Origin: Acanthamoeba lenticulata | Lineage: Eukaryota > Discosea > Longamoebia > Acanthamoebidae | Direction of reading: 5' to 3' | Assembly (NCBI GenBank): GCA_002179805.1 | Contig: NAVB01000706.1 | Span: forward strand, 1 to 62,070 | Length of the DNA: 62,070 bases | In this document: positions 12,439 through 22,508 of the stretch, piece by piece | How the letters are laid out: each line of letters begins with the position of its first letter | Numbering within the stretch: position 1 is the stretch's first letter | Made by a program: the position numbers and the translations under genes | The notes under the pieces: generated by a model | Seen by the model: the letters and a program-made list of their open reading frames with translations, nothing else | The model's database searches: none | What the model was told of the DNA's origin: nothing

Positions 12439-12842
12439 ATGTACATATCAATCCAAGATACCAGAAAACCACCACCGGAGAAACTTGGACCAATTGGCGT
12501 GCATCTGCTTAAAAAGTTGGTAAAACACCAAATTCTGCTCGCGCTGCATGACGACAAGCTAGGTATCAGACACGGGATTGGGCTAGACCGTTGCTGGGCA
12601 ATTCCTCTCTGCAACCGGGCAGCTTAGGCTTGACGACAAAAGGGAACCTAAGCCAGAAGAGAACCGAAAAGAGATAACTTGGCTTGCTACCTGGCGACGC
12701 CTAAGCCTCACTGAGTTGCACACTCCTGGACGACCAGGAGCCTCTGGCCACGTAGAAAAGCTGAGCTAGAAGGTCTAGTTTGGCATATCTCTCTCTCCCT
12801 TGCTCTGACAACACAACCACAACACAGGCCAGCAGCAGCAAG
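12439..12842 (+). promoter_or_regulatory. Intergenic region upstream of mucin-like gene
   Basis: No gene is seen. A perfect hairpin tcctgg-acga-ccagga lies at about 12724-12739, roughly 110 bp before the ATG, with a further inverted repeat around ggcttgacgac...cctaagcc at 12629-12655. These might be regulatory, but nothing identifies a factor. Confidence 0.3.
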
Positions 12843-15800
12843 ATGAGCCTAGCCACCTTCTTCAAGTCGCGCCGCAGCTGCGCGCTTCTTTTCCTCGTGC
12901 TCTGCCTGTTCGCCGCGGCCATCTCCGTGGCGCAGGCTGGCACGATCGAAGAAGTGATCGACACCACCTCGAGCGACACTGTGGAGGAACCAACCTCTGG
13001 GGAAGGAGAAGTAATCTACACCACCTCGAGCGACGCCCCAGAGGAACCAACCACTACCTCTGGGGAAGAAGAAGTGATCGACACCACCTCGAGCGGATCC
13101 GCGGAGGAACCAACCACCACCTCTGGAGAAGAAGGAGGAGAAACATGCTCGGACCTGCTCGGCGCCAGTCTCTCGGGCGGCTCGTCTCCCCTCCAGGTGA
13201 TTGCCCAACAGTTCCAAGTAGCGGAAGGCGGCTCTGCCACCATCACTTCCTTCACTGCCGCGCTGCTCTCTGCCGACTCGGGTACGCTCACGATCCTCCC
13301 AAGCCCTCCCCCCAACAAGATAAGCCCTCGTTCGGTCGGAAAGTTGGCCCTGACAGTTGAGCTCACTTCTCTCTCTTCTCTCTTCTCTCTTTCGCTCTTT
13401 CTTCTGTTTTACGCGCCTACACACAGTCTCGACGCTGGCGGTCGCTATCACGTCGGACCAGAATGGCCAACCGTCGTACACGCTGTCCGACTTCGACACG
13501 TCCCAGACGGTTTTGAAGCAGGGCCTCGGGTCGTACGAGTTCTTCCCCTCGAAGGGCCCGATTTCACTCAAGCCGGGCAATTACTGGCTCAAGTTCCTCC
13601 TGCCCGGGACCGTGTTCCTCCCCTTCACGTCCGGCGGGTGTGACGAGGAGTGTAAGCGCGGCTCTGAGAGCTCCTTCGTCACCTTTGGCGACCTGAAGCA
13701 GGGGATCGCCTTCATGGGATGGGCCCCTGTCGTGTTTCCTGCGGCCGTGGCCCAGACTGTTTCGTTCAAGGGCTGCTGGACGCCGACGCCGACGCCGCCT
13801 AGCTGCGAGGGCGACTGCGGCCCCAACTGGCCCCCCAGCGATCCGACCACCACGAGCGAGGAGGCCACCACCAGCCACGAGGAGGCCACCACCAGTGACG
13901 AAGAGACCACCACCAATGAGGCCACCACCAGTGAGGAGATCACCACCAGCCATGAGGAGGAGGCCACCACCACCCAGGAGGAGAACAACACCACCCAGGA
14001 GGAGAACAACACCACCAGTGACGAGGAGGCCACCACCAGTGACGAGGAGACCACCACTGCGGAGGCCACCACCACCAATGAGGCAACCACGAGCGAGGAG
14101 GAGGCCACAACCAGCCACGAGGAGGAGGCCACTACCAGCCACGAGGAGGCCACCACCACCAGCGACGAGGTCACTACGAGCCAGGAGGAGACCACGACCA
14201 GCCAGGAGGAGATCACTACTAGTGATGAGGCCACCTCCAGTGAGGAGCAGACCACCAGTGAGGAGCAGACTACCGATTCCACCACCAGCGAGGAGGAGGC
14301 CACTACCACCAATGACGAGGAGCAGGCCACCACCAGCCACGAGGAGGAGTCCACCACCTCCAACGAGGAGGCCACCTCCAGTGAGGAGGAGTCCACCACC
14401 AGCCACGAGATGGAGACCACCAGCCAGGAGGAGGCCACCACGAGCCACGAGGAGGCCACAACCAGCGAGGAAGAGGTCACTACTAGCGACGAGGCCACCA
14501 CGAGCGACGAGACCACCAGCCAGGAGGAGGCTACCACTAGTGAGGAGGCCACCACTAGCCAGGAGGAGGCTACCACCAGCGGCGAGGAGGAGGTCACCAC
14601 TGGCGAGGAGCAGGCCACCACCAGTGACCAGGAGGCCACCACCAGTCAGGAGGAGGCCACCACTAGTGAGGAGGAGGTCACCACTAGCGAGGAGGCCACC
14701 ACCAGCCAGGAGGAGGCCACCACCAGTCAGGAGGAGGCCACCACTAGTGAGGAGGTTACCACCAGCCAGGAGGAGGTCACCACCAGCGAGGAGGCCACCA
14801 CTAGCGAGGAGGCCACCACCAGCCAGGAGGAGGCCACCACCAGCGAGGAGACCACCACCAGCCAGGAGGAGGTCACCACCAGCGACGACGTCACCACCAG
14901 CGAGGAGGAGGCCACCACGAGCCAGGAGGAGGCCACCACCAGTCAGGAGGAGGTCACCACGAGCGACGACGTCACCACCAGCCAGGAGGAGGCCACCACC
15001 AGTGAGGAGGAGTCCACCACTAGCCAGGAGGAGGTCACCACCAGCGGTGAGGAGGAGTCCACTACCAGCGTGGAAGAGTCCACCAGCGAGGAGCAGACCA
15101 CCAGTGAGGAGCAGGCCACGAGCGAGGAGGAGGCCACCACCACCCACGAGCAGATCACCACCAGTGGCGAAGAATCCACCACGAGCGAGGAGGAGGTCAC
15201 CACCAGCCAGGAGGCCACCACAAGTGAAGAGCAGACCACCAGCGAGGAGGAGGCCACCACCAGTGAGGAGGAAGCCACCACCAGCCAGGAGCAGACCACC
15301 ACCAGCGGCGAGGAGGAGAACACTACTAGCGAGGAGGAGGCCACCACTGGCGAGGAGGAGTCCACCACCAGCCACGAGGCCACCACGAGCGAGGAGGAGA
15401 CCACCACCAGCCACGAGGAGGAGGAGGAGGCCACCACCAGTGAGGAGACCACCACAAGCCACGAGGCGGCCACCACGAGTGAGGAGGAGACCACCACGAG
15501 CCACGAGGAGGAGACCACCACCAGCCACGAGGAGCAGACCACCACGAGCCATGAGGAGGAGACCACGACGAGTGAGGAGACCACCACAAGTGAGGAGCAC
15601 ACAACGGAGATCATCCCGACCAAAGCCAACGTGACCGCCACTTTCGACGGCACCCAACCGAGCGCGGTCCTCCAGGCTGGCGGTACGTTTCCATTCTGAC
15701 CTTTCCAGACGCATGAGTCCTCAAAAACTCACCTTTGTGTTCTCTTTGGTCAACAAACAGACAACAGCGTTGTGGGTTTGAGCTTTGGCGGCTCCAACGT

Positions 15801-16632
15801 GAGCGCCACGTCAACCTACAAGGTGACCCAGCGCACCGAGACCGACTCGTCGGGCAACCAGGTTTCCGTCCAGGTCTACACCGCGCAGCTCGACGACGGC
15901 TCGTCGCTCGCCCAGTCCTATACCCTGCACCAGGAGCCGACGACGACCAGCTTCGCCGGTGTCAACTTCCAGATCGACCCCAAGTCGCTCAAGTGGACCG
16001 TCGACATTGAGGCCGTGAACAAGGTCGTCTCGCCCATGACGCTCACCTACAACGTGGGCGCCACCAAGGACTCGGCCGAGCCCATCGAGGCCAGCGTCAC
16101 GGTCCAGGCCAACACGCCGCTCACGGGCATCACGACCTACTTGCTGCCCATCGGCCTCACGTCCAACTCCTCGACCTCGGGCAACGTGACCACCACAACC
16201 AAGACGGTCGATCTGCTCGTCGTGCAGATGTTCGACCACGCCGAAGTCGACAACGCCATCGTACCGGTCTATCACGGTGTGGTCATCACGTCGGCCGCCG
16301 GTGCGGCGCGCCCGAGCTACCGCCTCGAGCTGGGCCTGCCCAGCGTGACGAGCTCGCTGCACTACGACCCGCAGGTCAACTTCGCCTCGACGGTGAGCTC
16401 CAGCTCGAGCATCAACAACGGCACGCCGACCACCACGGTGGACACCGCGACCCACAGCAACAGTGGGGACGACGATCACGTGGCGATCATCGTCGGCACG
16501 GTGGTGCCCATCTCGGCCCTGTTCCTGTGCTGCTGCTGCCTGTTCATCGTGCTGGCTGCCGCCCTGCTCTACCGCCGCCGTCAGGACAAGGCGGGCAAGT
16601 CGCGGCGCTGGCACAACGAGCTGGACGTGTAA
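12843..16632 (+). CDS. Mucin-like type I membrane surface protein with shared C-terminal ectodomain
   Basis: Three exons (12843-13281, 13427-15682, 15761-16632) total 3567 nt, giving 1188 aa. There is a signal peptide (residues 1 to about 31, ending SVAQA). The following segment is rich in Thr/Ser/Glu. Next is a cysteine-containing N-terminal domain (coded at about 13140-13830, CSDLLGA ... GCDEECKRG ... CEGDCG), then about 590 residues of TTSxEE repeats likely to be O-glycosylated and rod-like. A second ectodomain (about 15600-16400) contains NFQIDPKSLKWTVDIE and ends near LHYDPQVNF. Finally there is one TM helix (HVAIIVGTVVPISALF then CCCC) and a short basic tail RRRQDK. The C-terminal ectodomain recurs in the genes at 41350 and 44181. 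An adhesion or surface-coat role is inferred. Confidence 0.88.
13841..15606 (+). repeat. TTSxEE-coding minisatellite (mucin stalk)
   Basis: About 1.77 kb of tandem, imperfect 15-21 bp units of the form ACC-ACC-AGC-CAG-GAG-GAG code TTS[QEH]EE with variants TTSDE, TTSGEE, TTSHEE and occasional TTT or TTE. Because codons are strongly biased (ACC, AGC, GAG), all six frames remain nearly open, which creates long spurious ORFs on both strands. Stalk length probably varies between alleles. Confidence 0.95.
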
Positions 16633-16918
16633 GGCCGGCCAAGCGTCAGGCCTCTTCCGTCCTTTGTTTTATTATCATCATCATATTATTTATTTGTTCC
16701 ACTTCTGGTGATCAGAAGTCTTTCTTCCTTCAATTATAATCCCAACATTGCATAAAACCTACTTCTTACACTTTCACTACAATCTTTCTCTTCTTCATCA
16801 CGTCTTGGCAAATTCAACAAAACAAACACAAGTCACTTACTGGAGTTTGTTGTGTTAAAAGTTGAATTCACACAAGTGAAATTCATTACACACACGGCAA
16901 AGGGGACAAGGATGAGGA

Positions 16919-19480
16919 TCAGAGTTTGGCGGTGGCGGAGGACGAGCAAAGGCGGGCCATCTGGATGAGTGCCTCCTCCACAGCCCGCACAAAGGTCGTC
17001 GCGTTGGTCACGCACTTGAGCGCCGTAGACGCTGGATTTAATGGACCACAACACAACACCACAAGGCAGATTGGATGAGTCACAAAACATGCACGTTGTT
17101 GTAGCGTGATGATGGTGAAGATGATGAAGATGATTAGGAAGATGATGATACCCTTGAAGTGGAGGCCATCCTCCAGAATGCCGTAGCAGCAGCCAATCCC
17201 GTCCTCGGCCACGGGTCCAAACACGACCTGGAAGTGCCGGGATGTCAGCTGGGATGTGGAGAAGCGCCAGGTCGAGGAGAGCGCGTAGGCCGGGTCCCGG
17301 AAGAGGCTCGGCTCCTCGAGTCCGGCCTCGGCCGCCATGAGCCGCAGGCCGAGCAGGTGTCGGTCGATCCCGAGGCCCTCGCAGGCGTCCTGGTTGGTCT
17401 GCGTGTGGCGCTCGCAGGCCCGGCGGAGGAGGTCGAGCTTGTCGGCGTCGGGAACGTCGGGCTTGGCCATGGCGCGGACAAAGGCCACCGACTCGGCCGA
17501 CACCGTGCGCACGGTCTCGGTGCGGCCGCACGCAAACTTGCGCGTCTGGGCAGACTCGTAGGTGGCGTAGGTCTCCCCGTTGGTGACCGCGTAGACGGCC
17601 AGCTGCATGGCCATTTGGCAGAAGGCGTCCGGGCTCAGCCGCCACGACTTGATGGCCTCTCGCCCGAAGCGCTTAAAGTACATCACCTGCAGGTCAACTT
17701 CACTCGCCGCCCGCGCGAGCCGTTTCTGCTCTCGGACCCAAACCCACACCGTGAGTTTATCAATTCTTTGATATTATTTCTTTAAAATACAAAATAAAAA
17801 AATATTGGTGCACGAACCTCGGCCTCGGTGATGTAGGGCTTGAGGTCTTCGCCGACGTGGAAGCGGGCCTCGACGGGAGAGCGAGCGCCGGCGTGTCGGG
17901 TGCGGTTGGCCTCGTGCTCGGGGTTGCGCTGAAACTCCTCCTCCCAGTCGAGCACAAAGTTGGTCATGCGCCAGGCGGGTGAGCCGTCCACGCCCGAGTG
18001 CTCGCCGTTGAGGCCCGCCAGGCCGTCCTCCATGACGATGAACTGGAAGGACTTGTCGAAGAACCGGTTCTTGCCGTCGGCGTGCCAGTAGTTGCGCTCC
18101 AGCTCGAGGCCGGTCTTGGCGCCGTCGTCGAGGCACACGCCAAACAGCGTCTTCTCGATCTGCTGGAGGCTCTCGCGGTTGCGCGGGTCTGGGGGTCGAG
18201 TCCGAAAGACGCGCGTGAACAAGACAAGACCACGCCGTAAGAGAAGCGGAGAGCAACGACGTACCGCGCAGGAGGAGCGCGCGGGCCTCGGCCCACTTGA
18301 CGCGGTGGTCGCTGGTGAGGACGCCCACGGGCCACTGCTCTTTGACGCCTCCAGCGAGCGACTTGACCTTATCCAATTGCCTGCAATCGCGTACACGTTA
18401 GGCGTCACGAGGGGCCTTGGGCCTGAGCAGTTGAACTCGAGTCGTGCAAAGGTACATCTCGATCTCAGGGACGGAGAGCAGCTGGTTCTGGGCATCGTAG
18501 ACGTCGATGATGAAGAAGCGGTTCTTGTACGCCACCAACACCTTGCGTCTCGCCTCTGGAGAAGGAATCGCGTTCGCTAAGACGAATGACAAACAAAGGC
18601 CGAGAAAGAAGTACAGTACGCGTACCGGGGTCGTCTTGGTAAGAGGCCCAGTAGTCGGTCTTTACGTCGGGAATGCGGGTCGTGTTGAACATGAGCTTGT
18701 ACATGTTCATACACATCGGGCCCTCCTTGGCCATGTCCGGTTGCAGTGTCTCGCTGGACGCATGGTGAGTTGGTCTCAGCCCCATGTAGAGGATTGAAAG
18801 GGCCCAAGAGGTCGTACTTGTGGAGCTGCTGCTCAAAGAGGACGGCGCCATGGATGAGCTGAGCCGCCCGCCGCGTCTGCGAGACGCGGCCAAAGCGTGG
18901 CTCCACGAAGTTAAAGGCGTAGCTCACGTTGATCACAACTGAGTCCTTGTAGTCCATGTAGGCCCAGCTGCCACGGCAGGACGGCACGACAGTGATGTTG
19001 GTTGATTTGTCGGGGCGCTACGTATGCAGAGGTGGCTGTGGGGGCGAACCTGTTCCACCAATCGATGAGCCAGCTCTTGCCCTCTTTCTTCTTGTCCTCG
19101 GCCCGTGCAAGCAGCTTCTGCTGGAGCACGGGGCCGGGGCCACGTAGGAAGCGCTCGGCCTCTTGCTTCGTCCTTTCAAGCTCTTGCGGCGACACGAGCA
19201 GACTCACGTTGTCCACGTACTTGGCCACCGTCGCCTCCAGTGCCGGCACTGGGAGTGATGGCAAGCGGCTCTGGTACTCGAATCTGTGTTTGCATTGTTA
19301 AGATTTGTGTGTAAAGAACCTCTTCATGGTGGGGTGAGCTCACGTTTTCCAAGTCTTCTTGGCTGCTGATGACGAAGCTCGCACAAAATGGGGACGAAGA
19401 AGAGACGCGGCCCCAGACGCTTCCCAGCCAAGGAAGCGCCGCCCACCATTGACGCTCGCTGTTGCCGATCGACGCAGCAT
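16919..19480 (-). CDS. Carnitine O-acetyltransferase-type choline/carnitine acyltransferase, mitochondrial and peroxisomal signals
   Basis: Nine exons (19480-19344, 19283-19050, 18967-18818, 18753-18626, 18555-18456, 18380-18265, 18188-17818, 17725-17152, 17031-16919) total 1923 nt, giving 640 aa. It transfers acetyl or short acyl groups between CoA and carnitine. Diagnostic blocks are the family N-terminal LPSLPVPALEATVAKYV, then WAYMDYKDSVVINVS, the catalytic EHSGVDG with its histidine, and near the C terminus STSQLTSRHFQVVFGPV followed by GCCYGI. The first 45 residues are Arg/Ser/Ala-rich without acids until E20, like a mitochondrial transit peptide. The last three residues are AKL, a PTS1. 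I chose the ATG at 19480; the upstream open frame has only a TTG. The 3' UTR region is 3' of 16919. Confidence 0.95.
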
Positions 19481-19733
19481 CCTCGCTTGCTTTACAAAAA
19501 TCTGGCCAGAGTTGCTAGCAACTCTGCCGGCTACACCAACGCGAAGTCTCGCCAAATTGCTCTTTCGCTTGCTTTTCGCCTCGACCGAAGCTCGGGCAAG
19601 CCCGATCGTGGTCGGTCAACACCGAGCCCAGACCAGACGGACAGAGAACACCGGCCGACGCCATTGCTTCATGATGAGCTGTGCAAGAAAGAAGAAAGAA
19701 AGGGAACACTAAAAGATACAAACGGTCGGTCAG

Positions 19734-21084
19734 TCAGAACCAGGCCAGAAGACCAGGCGGCTGGGCCTCCTGCAGGACACGTTGGAGGTGGACCCGCGCG
19801 GACGCGTCGTCCACCGGGTCGCGGTCCTCGATGAAGTCGGCCACCTGCCGCAGGACCGCATGGCGCTCGGTGTGGCCGTCGACGACCAGCACCCGCTGGG
19901 GCAGCTCGAGCACGCCCCGGTTGGCCTTGAGGTAGTGGGGCCAGACCACGCGATCAAAGTACCAGCCGGGCGTCCCCATCGTGTCGATCCTGCTCACGCG
20001 GCAAAAGATGAGGATGATGATGAAGAGGATGAGAAGAAGAACGACGACGCGAACGTGCCTTCGCTGGCGCGACGTGCTGCGGTCGACGGTGATGAAGATG
20101 TGCCTGTCGATGAGCGAGAGCACTTCCTTGTTATTGAACAGCAAGAACCCCTCGACGAGGATCATCTTACGCTTGGCCCCTGTTGAAAGCAACAAGAGGA
20201 ACGGGATTAGCCCTGGCCAGAGGCCCACATGACGAGGCCGAGGCCGAGGCGACGCACGCAGGGACGGGTCTCGGCTCAGCACGCCAGCGCTGATGGCCCG
20301 CAGCGAGTGCTGGCGCCTGCGCATGGGCGACGAGGGCGCCGACGGTGGAGGCGAGCGGGCCCGGCGCGGCGAGGCCGGCGAGCCGGTGGACGGCCGCCGG
20401 GGCGTGGTCGGCGCTGAGGCGGATGAAGTCGTGGTGGACGAGGAGGAGTTGAGCCTCGCCTGTTCGGCGGCGCATCGCGGGCACATCAGCGTCTTGCGCT
20501 CGATCTGGCGGCGCAGGGCCTCGATGAACTCGTCCCACCGCAGCGAGCTCTCCACCTCCCAGTTGGCCACCATGCGCCGGCCCACCCGTATCTTCTCCAT
20601 CTCCCTGGGCTGCACGTTGTTGTTATTATTATTATTTGCTCGTTATTCATCTGTGTTGGATTAACAATCAGATAATAAATCAAAAAGAAAAGAAAATACT
20701 AGTCATTGATTAATAAATAAATGACTACAAGTAAATCATAATGAAACGCACGTCTTTGAAGTAACGGTCGAGGTGGACAATCGTGCGTGGGTCGTAGGAT
20801 TCGAAGAGGGGGGCGGCAGGAGCGGTCTCGCGCCCTCCACCCAGAGCACCCAGCAGGCCCAGCGAGAGGGTGGTCTTCCCGCTCCGCGAGGCGCCCGCTA
20901 TGCCTACCACGAGGGGCGGCACGCAGCGACACGGTTCGTTCTTGAACACGTCAAAGTCGTCCTCCTCATCTACGACCACCAGCTCGGCCTCGGCTCGCTC
21001 CTTCAACCGTTGCCGCACAGCCGAAGAGAGGAGAGGCAGAGGTGGGATAGGAGGCGGTGCATGCGCTGTTCGTGGTTCGTCCAT
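19734..21084 (-). CDS. Nicotinamide riboside kinase-like P-loop kinase with long internal insertion
   Basis: Predicted to phosphorylate nicotinamide riboside or a related nucleoside in NAD salvage. Exon 1 (21084-20752) holds the Walker A VVGIAGASRSGKTTLS and HLDRYFKD, the acidic Mg-binding Asp region of the NRK/uridine kinase family. The next exon starts at about 20608 with NWEVESSLRWDEF. The lid region follows: ILVEGFLLFNN, DRHIFITVDRS and YFDRVVWPHY, which match the NRK pattern (GFLLFN, FDGHVWP). Between them sits a Ser/Thr/Pro/Arg-rich insertion with a CPRC pair, not usual for the family. The intron at about 20077-19987 appears to start GCACG (GC-AG). The join near 20220-20180 is uncertain. 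The 21084 ATG is preferred over one at 21270, because the latter would lie inside the divergent gene. Confidence 0.75.
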
Positions 21085-21196
21085 CACGGCGTCTTCTTGT
21101 GTGACACAACTTGTGTTGTGTTTGGTGCTGCCCGAGGCGTTGGGGACACAACAGGGAAAATAACCAACCTTTGTTTTCCCACCAACCACCATACGT
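21085..21196. promoter_or_regulatory. 112-bp shared divergent promoter
   Basis: This is the whole gap between the start codons of the minus-strand riboside kinase-like gene and the plus-strand ParB-like gene. It contains ttgtgttgtg repeats and an ACCAACC/CCAACCACC stretch, but no recognisable TATA box. Both genes must share this control region if the starts are right. Confidence 0.5.
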
Positions 21197-22326
21197 ATGG
21201 ACGGTGAAGAGCGGCCGTTCTCGGCCAAGCCTGTCAAGGCGACCGCTCCGCAGCCACTGGCACCGCTCATCGTCACGCAGGCCGCTCCACGAGGTCGGTG
21301 CAAGCAGGCCACGAGGCCCTTATCTTCTTGTGGCTGACGTCAGCTCCTTCCCCCCCTTTCAATTTGTGCTGGCAGACCCGCAAGCGGTGGTGGCCATGGC
21401 GGCCTACGTGCGCCAGGGCGGGGTGTTTGCGCCCGACCTCATGCTCCAACACGCCCTGGAGTGCCGCTCAAAGCCCGCCCACGACGGCGAGCCGCCAGAA
21501 GGGGTAGTGGCGAACAAGAAGGCCAAGAAGATAAATCCAAAGAAAAAGGCCAGGCCTCAGCGCCCAGCTGGCGGTAGTGAAGGTGGACACGATCGACGAA
21601 CACAGGCGCAGCTGCGCGCGGCCTCGGCTCCCATCATCCTTGCCCTCCTGCCCGACGTACGCTCGGCGGCTCTACGCTACGAGTCCAGCGCTGAGCTGAC
21701 GCAGACGTACGCGCTTGTATGCAGGAACGGCTCTACGTGTGGGACGGCCATCATCGAGTGGCTGCCATTCATCTTGGTGGGCGTGACCACCTCCTTCCTG
21801 AGGAATACTCGTGCGCCACCTTTCCACAATGTTCAAGGCCTTCACGCCAACGTGTGTAGCGACATGACGTCGGAGTCTAAGCTTTGCGCCTTGCAGCACA
21901 ATGCGCTGCAACTTCAAGTTCGTGCAGACTGGTGCGCACTCGTTGAGCTCTCTGTGCGACATACACGAGCAGAAGCATGCTAGAATCAACATCATCTTTT
22001 GTTGTACGCGGGTGTGCGTGTAGTGAGTTTCGCGACATGGTTTCTGACCCCGTTCGACCCGCGCGTGGAGCTGCGCGTGCCCGAGTTTGGGTCTTTCAAG
22101 GACGAAGTCGCTCATCTCCTCAAGAAGAAGAAGCAGCCTGAAGCTGAGGTCGAGGCCCCTCAATCCGGACCATGTGGGCCATGTGTGCATGATGTATGTA
22201 ACCTCCTTTTTGTGCTTGCAGGTGATTGAGTGGATCATCAGCAACCGCCGCCGGTATGCGCTGCCGCGCACGTTTGAGAGCGTTGGAGAGATGGTCGCCC
22301 GCATGGAGTTGTCCTATGTTGATTAA
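21197..22326 (+). CDS. ParB/sulfiredoxin-like domain protein, 264 aa
   Basis: Six exons (21197-21293, 21376-21656, 21725-21776, 21838-21931, 22028-22193, 22222-22326) total 795 nt with consistent phases. The small third exon codes ERLYVWDGHHRVAAIHL, which has the GHHR motif of ParB N-terminal/sulfiredoxin-fold proteins, where this loop binds a nucleotide phosphate. Upstream is APIILALLPD; downstream is a predicted helical region and a lysine run (LLKKKKQPEAE), ending in a helix IIEWIISNRRRYALP-like segment. A Lys/Arg/Pro-rich disordered linker interrupts the N-terminal half. In bacteria the fold serves CTP-dependent partitioning or nuclease/kinase roles; the role here is unknown. The intron 4 acceptor (TGAG before 22028) is a weak point. 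Confidence 0.6.
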
Positions 22327-22508
22327 ACCAGCTGAAAGCCAATTCTCTCTCAACATCATTTGCAACAGACAAGATGTTCACCACCGCTGTGGTCATCGCC
22401 ATCGCATCGTTCAGCGTTTGCGCACCAAACGTCGAGGCTTCGTCGCCGGCCATGCAGGACAGGATGTTGTAGCATTTGTGACATTCCAACAACAGCACAA
22501 CAACGCCT

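Noticed and set aside
13895..15634. 579-residue Pro/Arg-rich open frame on the plus strand
   Set aside because: Same repeat read in another frame; no start context and no domain.
13564..15714. 716-residue open frame on the minus strand, Gly/Leu-rich
   Set aside because: It is the shadow of the TTSxEE repeat; GAG/ACC/AGC bias keeps all frames open, and the plus frame has the signal peptide, introns in phase and TM helix.
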